Below, piece by piece: positions 16,190 through 25,439 of a stretch of DNA of 50,526 nucleotides. The notes beneath the pieces are model-generated. The model did not search any database, was not told where the DNA came from, and worked only from the letters and a program-made list of their open reading frames with translations. Position numbers and translations under genes: made by a program. Source of the stretch: Planctomycetota bacterium (lineage in GTDB: Bacteria; Planctomycetota; UBA1135; UBA2386); assembly GCA_016793305.1 (NCBI GenBank), contig JAEUHU010000350.1:1-50526 (forward strand), read 5' to 3'. Each line of letters begins with the position of its first letter. Within the stretch, counting starts at the first letter, position 1.

Positions 16190-16989
16190 CCGTGGACGAC
16201 GATGCTCTCTGGAAGGCGCTGCGACAGCGCGCCGCCGCCGCCGATTCGGAGCCGCCCGAAGCCGAACAGCTCGCGGCGGCCGAGCGGCTGCTCGCTGGGA
16301 TCGACGACGCGCCGCCGCTCGACGCGGCGCGCATCGAGGCGATCGTGCGGGCGGCCACGGCGGACGAGCCGGAAACGGCCCCAGGACCCCGTCCGTCGCC
16401 GCTCGCCGTGGTGCCCAGCGCACCCCGGCGTCGCTCCGGCTCGCAGTGGCTGGCCGCGGCCGCGGCGGTGCTGTTCGCACCGAAGCTGCTCGCCGCGACG
16501 GCCGTCGCGACCGTCGTCGTGGCGTCCGCGCTGTGGCTGTCGCACACCGTGACGAACCTGTCGTTCCAGGCCGCGGTGCGGGCCTTGGCCGACGAACGGC
16601 TCGACGACGGCAACCGCATGGCGGCCCAGGGGCGGGTCGCCCTCGACGTGCTCGAGACGCTGCACCTGCTCGTCGAGCTCGAGGAGCAGCCGCTCGACCC
16701 GACGGTGGCGGCCGCCCGGCGCGCTTCCCTGCAGCGGGTGCGCGACCAGCTGCGCACGGTGGCGCCTCCGTTGCCGATGCCGACCAGCGTGTCGTTGTTG
16801 GCGCTCGGCGATCGTGCGAACGACCCGAGTGGGCCGATCGAACCACGCCTCGAAGCCGTTCGGTTGCTCGGCGAGCTGTCGACCGTCGGGGTCGCCACGC
16901 TCCAGCAGGTCGGAGCGCGCGTCGGCGACGGCGACCTGCGGACGAAGAACCGCGCCTACCTGATGCAGATCGAGGCTGCGCTGCCGTAG
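16186..16989 (+). CDS. Single-pass membrane protein, probable anti-sigma factor
   Basis: A 267-residue protein with an acidic/Ala-rich cytoplasmic N-terminus (about 1-85), one membrane region (about 87-118), and an extracytoplasmic helical C-terminal domain of about 150 residues. The topology and the 4-base overlap with the upstream sigma gene are what one expects of an anti-sigma factor that holds the sigma factor at the membrane. No zinc-binding HxxxCxxC motif is present, so it is not a ZAS-type protein, and the N-terminal domain was not matched to a known anti-sigma fold. Assignment rests on context. It ends 78 bases before a convergent gene. Confidence 0.7.
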   Translation: MTVDDDALWKALRQRAAAADSEPPEAEQLAAAERLLAGIDDAPPLDAARIEAIVRAATADEPETAPGPRPSPLAVVPSAPRRRSGSQWLAAAAAVLFAPKLLAATAVATVVVASALWLSHTVTNLSFQAAVRALADERLDDGNRMAAQGRVALDVLETLHLLVELEEQPLDPTVAAARRASLQRVRDQLRTVAPPLPMPTSVSLLALGDRANDPSGPIEPRLEAVRLLGELSTVGVATLQQVGARVGDGDLRTKNRAYLMQIEAALP

Positions 16990-17067
16990 CGGCGACCTGG
17001 TGCCCTGACGGCTTGGCGCACCGTGCCGCGGGCGCTGTGACGTCGGCGGCGTGCGCGCTGGTCTGCG

Positions 17068-17427
17068 TCAGCGCACGATCGGGCAGTTCACTTCGACCAC
17101 CGCCGGCGCGTTGAAGTTCGCGGCCCGCCACTCGGGAACGGTCCAGACGGCCGAGCCCTGGCCGTTGGCGTCGAGTTCGATGGTGACCTGCGTGCGCTCG
17201 GTGCCGCGGCGCTGGCCGTTGTCGATCGCGACGGTGACCTTTTTGCCGGCGAGCTCGGGATTGTGGTACTCGATCCGGACCGCGCTGCCGCGCTGCAGCA
17301 CGGCGGGGCCGACGCTCAGGGACGCCGCGCCAGCACCGCCTCGACCGTTCTCGCCATCCGCCGCGAAGGCAGGATGGACCACCGAGCTGGCGAACAGGAC
17401 GAACCACAACAGCGAAGCAGGACGCAT
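17068..17427 (-). CDS. Small secreted protein of unknown function
   Basis: A 119-residue protein with a clear signal peptide (residues 1-22, ending VHPAFA). After a short Gly-rich stretch it has a beta-rich domain of about 85 residues with alternating hydrophobic strands (VRIEYHNPEL, KVTVAIDNG, TQVTIELDANGQGSAVWTV, VVEVNCPIV). This suggests an immunoglobulin-like sandwich that probably binds or decorates something in the periplasm or outside. One Cys remains near the C-terminus. It is the last gene of a minus-strand pair behind the large secreted protein at 17587-19734, 159 bases downstream of it. No family could be named. Confidence 0.65.
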   Translation of the reverse strand: MRPASLLWFVLFASSVVHPAFAADGENGRGGAGAASLSVGPAVLQRGSAVRIEYHNPELAGKKVTVAIDNGQRRGTERTQVTIELDANGQGSAVWTVPEWRAANFNAPAVVEVNCPIVR

Positions 17428-17586
17428 CGGATCGCTCCCAGGTGCAGGTTGGCCCGGCGCCGGCGGCGTCGGGTCGTCGGGCTATCGGTCGATCCCGGGC
17501 CCGGGTGCGGTCGGTCGTCGCGTTCTGCGACACGTGCGTCTCGGATCGGGACGGCCGAGCGCAGGGGGCCGTTGGCAGCGGGGTGG

Positions 17587-19734
17587 CTAGCGGTCGACGA
17601 CGAACCGGCGGCCCGCCTGCGGATCGTCGGCGTCGATCGTGCCGAGCTCCCGCTCGTCGTCCCCCCGGCGGAACTGCAGTGTGTACGAAGCGGCCGGGAT
17701 GCCGCGCAGCGGCACGAGGCCGCGCGCATCGGGTCGTCCCGCCAGCGCGCCGCCCGTGGGGCCGCGCAGCAGCAGCATGCCGTCGGTCACGGGGGCGCCG
17801 AACCGGTCCTCGAGCTGCAGCACGAGCTCCGTGGTGCGCAGCAGGAACGGGCCGAGCTGTACCGACGCGCGCGGTGCCAACGTGGTCCAGTCGGCGAGCG
17901 GCCAGTCGACTGCCTGGCCGCTGCAGTCGAGTCGCACGAACGGTCGGTAGCTGCCGGCGGGGAGCGCGTCGAAGTGCGACGTGCCGGCCAGGAACGTGAT
18001 CGGCAGGCGATGGCTGTCGATCGCCGTGCCGCTGCGACCCCACAGGCGGATCGATCTCGGCTCGCCGTCGACGAGCAGCACCACCGACAGGCGCGCCGGC
18101 TGCAATGCGTCACCGAGGTCGCGCGCCAGTTCCACTTCGCCATCCCTCGGGATCGTCACGGTCGCGAACGTCGCGAGCGTGGTGACGAGCCCGTCCCGGC
18201 CGTCCGGGGTCGGCGTCGCGAGCGACACCTCGTAGGTGCCGACCGGCAGTTCGCAGAGGCCTTCGCCCGCTGCGTCGAGCCCGATCGGCGCGCCGCTGCG
18301 TGGTGGCCAGCTGCCGCCCTCCTGGTTCTGCATGGTCACGAACGAGCCGCCCGCACCCTGCAGCCGGAATCGCACCCGCCCGGTGTCCGGCACGACGACG
18401 TCGAGCGGGTCGGTCGCGAGCACGACCTCGACGTCGTGGGCCAGCCCAGGCCCGGTCAGGCGTAGCGTGTGTGGCTCGGGATCGCGCCACCAGCGCAGCA
18501 CGGCGCGGCCGTTCGCGTCGCATGGGGCCGCCGCGAGCCGCAGGGTGTCGTGCGGACCGAAGCCCGGGTCGGCCGACGGGGCGAGCTGGTGCACGACGCC
18601 GTCGCTGCGTCGGCGGAGCAGCTCGGCTTGGGCCCGCGGCACGGCGCGTCCGGATCGGGTGCGAACCGTGACCACGAAGTCGGTCGCGCGTGGCAGGGCC
18701 ACCGGGATGCGCTCGCCGGGGCCGGCGACGACGGCGTGCCGCCAGCTCGGCAGCCAACGTGGATCCACCGGCCACACGACCAGCGTGTGCGGCACAGGGG
18801 CCCCGCCGACGCGGCAGCGCCCGCCGGGATGGTGGCCAGGACCGAGTGCTTGCACCGCCCGTTCACGGCCAGCGCCGGATTCTGGCTGCCATCGCCACGC
18901 GAAGTGCTCGATCGGCGTGCCGTCTTCCGCGTCGACCACGACGAGCTCCGGACCATGGCCGTCGGCGTCGACGAGTCTGGCCGTGCGCCGTTCGGAAGCC
19001 TCGACCTCGGCGAGCTGCAAGGTCACTTGCATCGCTTCCCCGGCAGCGAGCTGGCACCGCGCGTTGGCGAGCGTCCTGGTCCGGTCCTGCAGCGCCAGCA
19101 CGAGTTCGCCGGCCGGCAACGGATCGACGAAGTGGAACGCGCCGTCGGCGCCGGTCGTCGCGGTCGTCGCGAAACACTCGCGAGCGCCGTCACGGCGCCA
19201 AGGCTGGGCCAGCTGGGCCACGAGTTCGGCGTTCGCGACCGGCTGGCGTTGCGCGTCGAGCAGCCAGCCCGACAGACGTGCACCGCGCCGCAGGGGCAGC
19301 TCGCCGAGCACGAGTTCGACCCGTTGTCCGTCGTTCGCGACCGGTGCGTGAACGAGCCGTTCGACGGGGACCACATCGCCGCCGGAGATGCGCAACCCCG
19401 CCGGCTCGCCGCCTGCCAAGGGCACCACGAAACCGCCGTCGTGCTCGGTCGCGGCCTGTGCTGCGCCGAGTTGGACGGACAGGCCCGGCAAGGGCCGGCC
19501 GTCCAGCACGTCGACGCAGCGGCCGCGGCAGAAGCGTTCGAGCTGGGCTGGGCGGCGGTCCGTGGGCGACCCCTCGGATGCGTTCGGGATCGCGGCCGTC
19601 GGCGCAGGTCCTGCCGTGGGTTCCTCCGGCACCTCGGGACCGGACGGCAGCCAGGGCACCGCGAGCCAGAGCAATGCCGAGACGCCCGCCAGGGCGGCGA
19701 GGGCGCGCATCGGCGGCTGGCTGCTGCTGGCCAT
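17587..19734 (-). CDS. Large secreted carboxypeptidase-regulatory-like domain protein
   Basis: A 715-residue exported protein. An N-terminal hydrophobic segment (about 9-28) acts as signal or anchor, followed by a Pro/Ala-rich spacer. The rest is a series of beta-sandwich repeats of the carboxypeptidase-regulatory (CarboxypepD_reg) kind. Each introduces a value or parameter, then closes on a turn such as AATEHDGGFVVPL, TTGADGAFHFVDPLPAGE, DANGRAVL or PDARGLVPLRGIPAASYTL. Such domains bind or support other extracellular proteins; no catalytic residues are evident. Similar large proteins are common in Planctomycetota. It diverges from the gene at 19891 and may share transcription with the small secreted protein downstream. 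Confidence 0.78.
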   Translation of the reverse strand: MASSSQPPMRALAALAGVSALLWLAVPWLPSGPEVPEEPTAGPAPTAAIPNASEGSPTDRRPAQLERFCRGRCVDVLDGRPLPGLSVQLGAAQAATEHDGGFVVPLAGGEPAGLRISGGDVVPVERLVHAPVANDGQRVELVLGELPLRRGARLSGWLLDAQRQPVANAELVAQLAQPWRRDGARECFATTATTGADGAFHFVDPLPAGELVLALQDRTRTLANARCQLAAGEAMQVTLQLAEVEASERRTARLVDADGHGPELVVVDAEDGTPIEHFAWRWQPESGAGRERAVQALGPGHHPGGRCRVGGAPVPHTLVVWPVDPRWLPSWRHAVVAGPGERIPVALPRATDFVVTVRTRSGRAVPRAQAELLRRRSDGVVHQLAPSADPGFGPHDTLRLAAAPCDANGRAVLRWWRDPEPHTLRLTGPGLAHDVEVVLATDPLDVVVPDTGRVRFRLQGAGGSFVTMQNQEGGSWPPRSGAPIGLDAAGEGLCELPVGTYEVSLATPTPDGRDGLVTTLATFATVTIPRDGEVELARDLGDALQPARLSVVLLVDGEPRSIRLWGRSGTAIDSHRLPITFLAGTSHFDALPAGSYRPFVRLDCSGQAVDWPLADWTTLAPRASVQLGPFLLRTTELVLQLEDRFGAPVTDGMLLLRGPTGGALAGRPDARGLVPLRGIPAASYTLQFRRGDDERELGTIDADDPQAGRRFVVDR

Positions 19735-19890
19735 CCGACGGCTATCGGCTGCCGCCGCCCGGCCGCCGCAGACCTTTCGTCGGCAAGGGTTTGGCCGAAT
19801 CTCGCGGCCCTTCCCTTAAGGCCCGGGCGTAGATCGGACGTGGCGCCGGCGTCGGCCCCAAGCACCGCTGCGAACCTGCGAACCAACCCC

Positions 19891-20682
19891 ATGACCACCC
19901 TGTCGCCCGGTCCTTCCTCGGCAGCTACTGGCGCGATCCAGTTCCTGGATGGCCTGGTCGACGAGGCGCGGCGCAGCATGGCCGCGCGGCATCCGTTCCT
20001 GCGGCAGTTCGCGGCGGGCACCCTGCCGGACCAGGAAGGCGCCCTGCGGCGCTTCGCACGCGAGTATGCGGGCCTCGTCGCGTCGTTCGGCGCCGGCCTG
20101 CGGCTGGCCCAGCTTCGCCTGCCGACGGCGGACCAACGCGCCTTGCTCGGCTTCGACGTCGAGGTCGAGGACGGGGCGCTCGCCAACTGGGATCCGGCCA
20201 CGCTGCGGGTGCTCGGTCTGCGGGCGGAGCACGTCGATGGCGTCCCTTCCCTCGAGCTCTACCGGCGGTTCGCGCGTTCGCTCGGCTGGACCGACGCCGA
20301 ACTCGCCACCCCGACCGCGGCGGCGGCCGTGTTCCGCGGCCGACTGCTCGAGCACCTCGATCGGGCGTCCCCGGCCGAACTGGCCGGCGCGCTGTTGGTC
20401 GGCGGCATCGCCGTCGAACGACCGGTCGCCGCCCAGCTGTTGCAAGGCATCCTCGGGCTCGGCTCGCTGCGTCGCGATGCGTTCGCCTGGTTCGAGTTGT
20501 GTGGCGTCGCCAGTGACCTGCGGCAGCGTGGTCTCTGGACCATCGCCACGGAGCTCGCCGCCGAGCCCGAGGGGCGGCAAGGTCTCGCGGCCGGCATGCG
20601 CACCGCGCTGCAATGGCGGGTCGAGTTCTGGGATCGGCTCTACGGGCTGGTGATCGGCCTGCCCGACCGCAGCGCCTGCTGA
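19891..20682 (+). CDS. TenA/haem-oxygenase-fold protein, possibly of the iron-containing redox enzyme family
   Basis: A 263-residue all-helical protein starting at the ATG at 19891; the longer frame upstream is antisense to a real gene. The opening (FLDGLVDEARRSMAARHPFLRQFAAGTL) and the helical spacing resemble the TenA/PqqC/CADD superfamily, in which some members carry a two-iron site. Candidate ligands are seen (H34, E59, E91, E93, D209). But where iron-dependent members have His in the helix-6 motif, this protein reads FELCGVASDLRQRG, with Cys204 and Gln212 in place of His. It may therefore lack the metal or use a different site. The family assignment is by pattern only. The gene is convergent with the next one. 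Confidence 0.55.
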   Translation: MTTLSPGPSSAATGAIQFLDGLVDEARRSMAARHPFLRQFAAGTLPDQEGALRRFAREYAGLVASFGAGLRLAQLRLPTADQRALLGFDVEVEDGALANWDPATLRVLGLRAEHVDGVPSLELYRRFARSLGWTDAELATPTAAAAVFRGRLLEHLDRASPAELAGALLVGGIAVERPVAAQLLQGILGLGSLRRDAFAWFELCGVASDLRQRGLWTIATELAAEPEGRQGLAAGMRTALQWRVEFWDRLYGLVIGLPDRSAC

Positions 20683-20701
20683 ACCGAAGCGGCGAACGCG
20701 C

Positions 20702-21526
20702 TCACGCCGGCGGACCGAGCGGTGGCAGCTCGATCGGCTCTGCGAGCAGGAAGTCCGCCGGCAGCAGCATTCGGTTCCACTGCGGAACGCGCCGGTCGTG
20801 CAGCACCGGCAGTTCTTCGAAGCGTCCGTTCTCGCGTTGGGCGTCGAGCCGCCGGCCCAGTTCGCCGTGGCGACGCACCCAATGGCAGCCATGGCACGAA
20901 CGCGCCCGGTGGTCGCGGAACGTGTAGTCGACGCGCAGCATCTCGGGCAGCACGAAGCGGACCCTGGTCACGCGGTGCACGAAGCCAGGGGCGACGAGGC
21001 CGTGCACGAGCACGTGGCGCAGCTGCAGAAGGGAGCGGAACCAGCCCAGCAGCAGCAGTCCGCCGGGGACCACCAGCACCACCAGCCAGAAGCGTGCGTG
21101 CAGCCAGCGTCGGTCGATGTGCAGCAGGCCACCCACGATGCGATGCAGGTTGACGTCGGCGAGCAGGATCTCCACCGCGACCTGGTCGCCTTCGCGGCAA
21201 CTGCCAGCGGGCACGAAGCAGCCGCCGACGAGGCGGGAGCCTTGCCAGACCGTGTCGTAGCGTACGTCCTGCCAGCGGTGCCCGTCGATGGTCACCGCCG
21301 CGGCGACGCTGCGCACGATCCCGGTGGTGCGCTCGACCGGGCCCTGGTCGAGCGTGGGGCCGAGCGAGAACTTGCCGCCGGACTGCAGGAACATCGCCCA
21401 GGCGATCAAGGCGCCGAGCACGGTCGGCACGAAGCCGAGGGCCCCGAGCGGCCAGCGATGGGCCAGCAGCGGGAGAAGCCGCACCCGGCGCGGGGCCGGT
21501 GGGATGTCGCGGACTTCGTGCTTCAT
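20702..21526 (-). CDS. Two-helix membrane protein, DUF3592-like
   Basis: A 274-residue protein with helices at about 27-48 and 144-168. The segment between them is beta-rich and contains [28 protein letters not shown], the kind of conversion-like domain seen in DUF3592 membrane proteins. After the second helix there is a soluble part with a CHGCHW motif (about 218-223), followed by basic sequence. The Cys/His cluster could bind a metal or haem, though a lone CxxCH in a cytoplasmic segment is weak evidence. Function is unknown. It diverges from the chemoreceptor gene across 86 bases. Confidence 0.6.
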   Translation of the reverse strand: MKHEVRDIPPAPRRVRLLPLLAHRWPLGALGFVPTVLGALIAWAMFLQSGGKFSLGPTLDQGPVERTTGIVRSVAAAVTIDGHRWQDVRYDTVWQGSRLVGGCFVPAGSCREGDQVAVEILLADVNLHRIVGGLLHIDRRWLHARFWLVVLVVPGGLLLLGWFRSLLQLRHVLVHGLVAPGFVHRVTRVRFVLPEMLRVDYTFRDHRARSCHGCHWVRRHGELGRRLDAQRENGRFEELPVLHDRRVPQWNRMLLPADFLLAEPIELPPLGPPA

Positions 21527-21612
21527 GCGGCCGGGCCGGCCATCAGAGCGTTCCGGGCAGCTCGGCTCAATCCACCGGCGTGCGGTCGCCGATGCAGCGA
21601 TTCGGAGGGGGC

Positions 21613-23301
21613 ATGGCGAAGTCGATCAACGGGATGCTGGGTGTCGGGCTCGGCGCCCTGGCGGTGGGCATGTGCGGGGTGCTGTACGTGGCGAACACTC
21701 GCCTCGGCGACGTCGAACGCGCAGCTGCGGGCATCGTCGCCGAAGCCGACACGCTGCAGGCTCGCGCGATGCCGCTGGCGATGGCCGCCAAGGACCTGCG
21801 CTTCCACGCGGTGCAGGTGCAGCAGTGGCTGACCGATGTCTCGGCGACCCGCGCCGCGCCGGGCTTCGCCGACGGGTTCGACCAGGCCGAACGGCACGCC
21901 GGCGAGTTCCGGCGCCTGCTGGCCGGATTCGAGACCGTCGCCGTGGATTCCAGCGACCGGCGCGCGAAGCTGGCCGAACTGCGCCAGTCGTTCGAGGCGT
22001 TCCTCGCAGCGGGACGCACGATGGCCCAGGCCTACGTCGACGGCGGGCCGACCGCCGGCAATGCGCAGATGGCGGCGTTCGACGAGGTCGCCGAACGGCT
22101 GACGAGCGCCACCGAGACCTTCGTCGCCGAACAGCTCGCCGCGCACGAGGCGAGCCTGGCCACGATGCGCGGCCACGCCGCGGCCACCAGGGCCGACGTG
22201 GTCGCCGGCCAGTGGTTCCTGCTGGCGGCGATGGCCCTGCCGGCGATCGCCTCGCTGGTCCTGTTCGAATGGTCGCGGCGCGCCGTCGTGCGGCCGTTGC
22301 AGCAACTGCTCGGGCTGATGGCGCGCATCGCGGTCGGCGACCTGACCGTGCGCTGCGAACCGCAGCGCGTGCACGAACTGGTCCGGCTCGCCGAGGGGAT
22401 CGACGCGATCGTCGACGGGATGGCGCAGATGGTCGACGGCCTGGTCAAGGCGGCGGCCCAGCTCGAAGGCCAGGCCGAGACCTCGACGCAGGCGAGCCTC
22501 GCCCTGGCCCAGCAGTCGCAGAACCAGGCAGCGTCGCTGCAGGAGATCTCGGCGACCATGCAGGAGGTGCGTGGCCAGGCGCACACGGCCGCCGAGCATG
22601 CGCAGAAGGCCGGCGGCGCGTCGCGCACGACCCGGGAGGTCTCCGAGCGCGGCAAGCGGGATCTCGGACGCCTGGTCGAGGTGATCGCGGCGATCCAGAG
22701 CGGCTCGGAGCGCGTCGACGAGGTGATGGGCGTGATCGACCAGATCGCCCTGCAGACCAACCTGCTGGCGCTGAACGCCGCGGTCGAGGCGTCGCGCGCC
22801 GGTGAAGCGGGGCGCGGGTTCGCCGTGGTCGCCGAGGAAGTGCGCGGGCTGGCGCTGCGCAGCGCGGCGTCGGCGAGCGACAGTGCCCGCCTGCTCGCCT
22901 CGTCGAAGTCCTCTGCGCAGGAAGGAGGGGTCGTGGCTTCCCAGGTGGCATCGGTGTTCGGCGACGTGCTCGACGGCGCGGCCCGCGTCGACGCGATGGT
23001 CCACGAGATCGTCGCCACGTCCGGGCGCCAACAGGAAGCGATCCACATGGTCGGCGAGGCCCTGCACAGGATCGACGGCACCGTGCAGGACAACGCCCGC
23101 CGGGCCGAGGAGCTGGCGCAGGTCGTCGCTGCGTCGCGCGAACTGGTGGCGCTGCTGCGCGTCGCGGTCGGTCGGTTCCGCTTCGCGGAGTCGCAGCCGG
23201 GCATCCGCGAGACGACGCTCTCCACCTACGCGCCGAGCCTGCGCGACACCGAGGCCGCGACGCGCGTCAACGTGAGTCGGGCTCCGCGCGTGGGGCGCTG
23301 A
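21613..23301 (+). CDS. Methyl-accepting chemotaxis protein
   Basis: A 562-residue chemoreceptor. The ATG at 21613 is preferred because GGAGGGG (21604-21610) lies just ahead; an in-frame ATG at 21592 is less well placed. Helix 1 is at about 7-28. A helical periplasmic sensor of about 170 residues (four-helix-bundle style) is followed by helix 2 (about 203-222), a HAMP domain (about 225-280) and a long coiled-coil signalling domain. The conserved hairpin tip [23 protein letters not shown] (read in parts) lies near residue 376-400. Such proteins signal to the CheA/CheW array. No che genes are nearby and no C-terminal CheR-docking pentapeptide is seen. Ligand unknown. Confidence 0.92.
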   Translation: MAKSINGMLGVGLGALAVGMCGVLYVANTRLGDVERAAAGIVAEADTLQARAMPLAMAAKDLRFHAVQVQQWLTDVSATRAAPGFADGFDQAERHAGEFRRLLAGFETVAVDSSDRRAKLAELRQSFEAFLAAGRTMAQAYVDGGPTAGNAQMAAFDEVAERLTSATETFVAEQLAAHEASLATMRGHAAATRADVVAGQWFLLAAMALPAIASLVLFEWSRRAVVRPLQQLLGLMARIAVGDLTVRCEPQRVHELVRLAEGIDAIVDGMAQMVDGLVKAAAQLEGQAETSTQASLALAQQSQNQAASLQEISATMQEVRGQAHTAAEHAQKAGGASRTTREVSERGKRDLGRLVEVIAAIQSGSERVDEVMGVIDQIALQTNLLALNAAVEASRAGEAGRGFAVVAEEVRGLALRSAASASDSARLLASSKSSAQEGGVVASQVASVFGDVLDGAARVDAMVHEIVATSGRQQEAIHMVGEALHRIDGTVQDNARRAEELAQVVAASRELVALLRVAVGRFRFAESQPGIRETTLSTYAPSLRDTEAATRVNVSRAPRVGR

Positions 23302-23307
23302 GAACCG

Positions 23308-24213
23308 TCACGAGGCCGGCGCCGGCTGGCCGTGCTGGTCGAGCAGCCAGCGCCGGAACGCCTGCAGGGCCGGCAGGTCCTCGCGCGCTTCCGGGTAGAC
23401 GAGCCAGTACGCGCGGCCGGTGCGCAGCCGGCTGTCCGGGAAGGCCTCGACGATGCGGCCGAGGTCCAGTTCCTCGGTGCAGGCGAAGGTCGGCAGCACC
23501 GCGACCCCGAGGCCGGCGATCGCTGCCTGCAGCACCATCTGGTGGTGTTCGAAGCGCGGCCCACGGCGACCGTCGAAGCCCGCCAGCCCCTTGCTGGCCA
23601 GCCACTCCGGGAACGCGTTCGGCCGGGTCGCCATCTGCAGCAGGGTCGCGCGACGCAGGTCGGTCGGTGTCTCGAGGGGAAGCCGGCGGCGGTATTCCGG
23701 GCTGCAGACCAGCACCACGTCCTCGTCCATCAGGTGGTCGAGGCGGGCGCCGGGCCAGTGCGGGTCCCCGTGGTGGATCGCAGCGTCGAGGTCGGTGCTG
23801 GCGAAGTCGAACGGCTGCAGCTTCGTGGTGAAGTGCACCTGCACGTCGGGGTGCGATTCGGCGAACGACGGGAAGCGCGGGATCAGCCAACGGGTCCCGT
23901 AGGTCGGCAGGATGCCGAGCTGCAACACGCCGCCACCGCGGTGCAGGGTGCGCAGTTCGAGCTCGGCCGTCTCCAGCCGGTCGAACGCGGCGCGCACGTG
24001 CTGCAGGTAGCGCTCGCCGGCCTGGGTGAGGCGGATGCGCTGCCGTTCGCGGTGGAACAGGGGGGTGTCGAGGTGCTGCTCGAGGGCTTGGATCTGCCGG
24101 CTGACAGCGCCTTGGGTCAGGTGCAACTCGCGCGCGGCCGCCGAGATGCTGCCGAGGGCAGCGGCGGACTCGAACGCCTGCAGCGCGGCGGTGCCAGGGA
24201 GCGGTCGGCTCAT
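23308..24213 (-). CDS. LysR-family transcriptional regulator, GcvA-like
   Basis: A 301-residue LysR regulator. The N-terminal winged helix-turn-helix (about 8-65) contains the family core SISAAARELHLTQGAVSRQIQALE and TPLFHRERQRIRLTQAGE. A linker helix and a periplasmic-binding-like effector domain (about 92-298) follow. The opening LPGTAALQAFESAAALGS resembles the GcvA branch. It is divergent from the DUF1338 gene at 24371, the classic arrangement in which a LysR protein controls its neighbour, and a 6-base inverted repeat lies right beside its start codon. The likely effector is an intermediate of the pathway encoded next door (inference). It is convergent with the chemoreceptor, 6 bases between stops. 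Confidence 0.92.
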   Translation of the reverse strand: MSRPLPGTAALQAFESAAALGSISAAARELHLTQGAVSRQIQALEQHLDTPLFHRERQRIRLTQAGERYLQHVRAAFDRLETAELELRTLHRGGGVLQLGILPTYGTRWLIPRFPSFAESHPDVQVHFTTKLQPFDFASTDLDAAIHHGDPHWPGARLDHLMDEDVVLVCSPEYRRRLPLETPTDLRRATLLQMATRPNAFPEWLASKGLAGFDGRRGPRFEHHQMVLQAAIAGLGVAVLPTFACTEELDLGRIVEAFPDSRLRTGRAYWLVYPEAREDLPALQAFRRWLLDQHGQPAPAS

Positions 24214-24215
24214 GT

Positions 24216-24240
24216 CATGAGCCTATCGCATGATCTCATG
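24216..24240. promoter_or_regulatory. Candidate LysR operator (6-bp inverted repeat)
   Basis: CATGAG (24216-24221) and CTCATG (24235-24240) are perfect inverted copies with a 13-base spacer. They lie in the 157-base gap between the divergent LysR and DUF1338 genes and begin 3 bases from the LysR start codon. LysR regulators bind interrupted dyads of this size, and a site here could both repress the regulator and help activate the opposite gene. The spacer contains a further GCATGAT partial copy. Confidence 0.4.
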
Positions 24241-24370
24241 CCGAGAAGTCGTGCGACGCTGGTGACGGTCCGGGCCGGGGCATGTGCTACTCTTGGCCCG
24301 CAGAAGCCTGAGAGATCGCCACTCGCGCGCTCTGGCAAGCTGTCCCCGCCTCGCCGTTCGCCTCGATCCC

Positions 24371-25408
24371 ATGTTGCCGTCCATGCAGAATCTTCATGAA
24401 TCGACCCTGTGGGCCTTGCTCGACCGGGTGGTCGGCACCGTGCGCACCGTGCAGCTGTTCGAAGCGCTGCAGCTGCACGGGAGCCTGCTGCGGCCGCGTT
24501 CCGACCGGATCGGCCGGGCCGAGCTGGCGCAGGCGCTGAACATGCTGCTGTTCGAGGACGTGACCCGCCGCGTGCCGATGGCGGCTGCCTACGTGCGCGA
24601 TGCCGTCCGGCAGGGCTGCAAGCTGGTGTTCGACCACGGGGCGCTGCGCACCGTCGCCGCCTGTGCCACGGTGCAGACCGGGGCGCTGCCGAGCGGTCAG
24701 GAGGCGTTCCGCCGGATCCTCGAGCCGCTCGGCTTCGAGTGCCGCGGCGTCTACCCGCTCGATCGCCTCGGCATGACCGGCCGCGCCTACACGCACCGCG
24801 ACCTGCCCGAGCACATCGCCCAGTTCTTCGTCAGCGAACTGCACCCCGAGCGGTTCAGCCCGGCCTTCCAGGCCGCCGTGCAGCGGGTGGTCGGCACTTC
24901 GCGCGACCCGCTGCCGCTCGCCGCCAAGGCGTTGCTCGAACAGTTGGCGCAGGCCGGGGAGATCGACTTCGAGGACGCCGCCCAGCTGCTGCCCAACCTC
25001 GTCTGCTGCTTCGACCGCCAGCACCAGGAGCCGCGCTGGAGCGACTACCAGGTGCTGCTCGCCGAGTCTAAGGAGATGGCCTGGATCGCCACCGAGGGCA
25101 ACGCCTTCAACCACGCCACCGACCGGGTCGCCGACGTCGGCGCCGTCGCCGATCGCCAGCGTCAGCTCGGCAGGCCGATCAAGGCCGAGGTCGAGGTGTC
25201 GAAGAGCGGTCGCGTTCGGCAGACCGCGTTCCAGGCCGCGATGGTGGAGCGGCTGTTCCTCGACGACCACGGCAGCCTGGTCGCCCACGTGGTGCCCGGC
25301 TCGTTCCACGAGTTCATCACCCGCGACGAGGAGTCGCCCGGCGTGCTCGACCTGCGCTTCGACAGCAGCAACGCCACCGCGATCTTCAAGATGACCGCGA
25401 AGTCGTGA
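24371..25408 (+). CDS. DUF1338 2-oxoadipate dioxygenase/decarboxylase (HglS/YdcJ family)
   Basis: A 345-residue DUF1338 protein. Characterised members (HglS of Pseudomonas putida) turn 2-oxoadipate, O2-dependently and with loss of CO2, into 2-hydroxyglutarate in lysine breakdown. The metal ligands known from HglS can be placed: His89 and Arg93 in VFDHGALRTV, His248 in GNAFNHATDRV, and Glu314 in VPGSFHEFITR. The start at 24371 is chosen from two close ATGs (the other is 24383); no strong ribosome site marks either. It diverges from a LysR regulator, and the next gene, 31 bases downstream, is a D-2-hydroxyglutarate-dehydrogenase-like flavoprotein, which would use its product. That context supports the assigned reaction. 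Confidence 0.85.
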   Translation: MLPSMQNLHESTLWALLDRVVGTVRTVQLFEALQLHGSLLRPRSDRIGRAELAQALNMLLFEDVTRRVPMAAAYVRDAVRQGCKLVFDHGALRTVAACATVQTGALPSGQEAFRRILEPLGFECRGVYPLDRLGMTGRAYTHRDLPEHIAQFFVSELHPERFSPAFQAAVQRVVGTSRDPLPLAAKALLEQLAQAGEIDFEDAAQLLPNLVCCFDRQHQEPRWSDYQVLLAESKEMAWIATEGNAFNHATDRVADVGAVADRQRQLGRPIKAEVEVSKSGRVRQTAFQAAMVERLFLDDHGSLVAHVVPGSFHEFITRDEESPGVLDLRFDSSNATAIFKMTAKS

Positions 25409-25439
25409 ACCGCGGCTCCGTCGGGTAAGAAGTGCGCCG

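Noticed and set aside
20702..21526. CxxCH-like CHGCH motif read as a haem c site
   Set aside because: The motif lies after the second helix in what looks like a cytoplasmic segment, and no other cytochrome feature is present.
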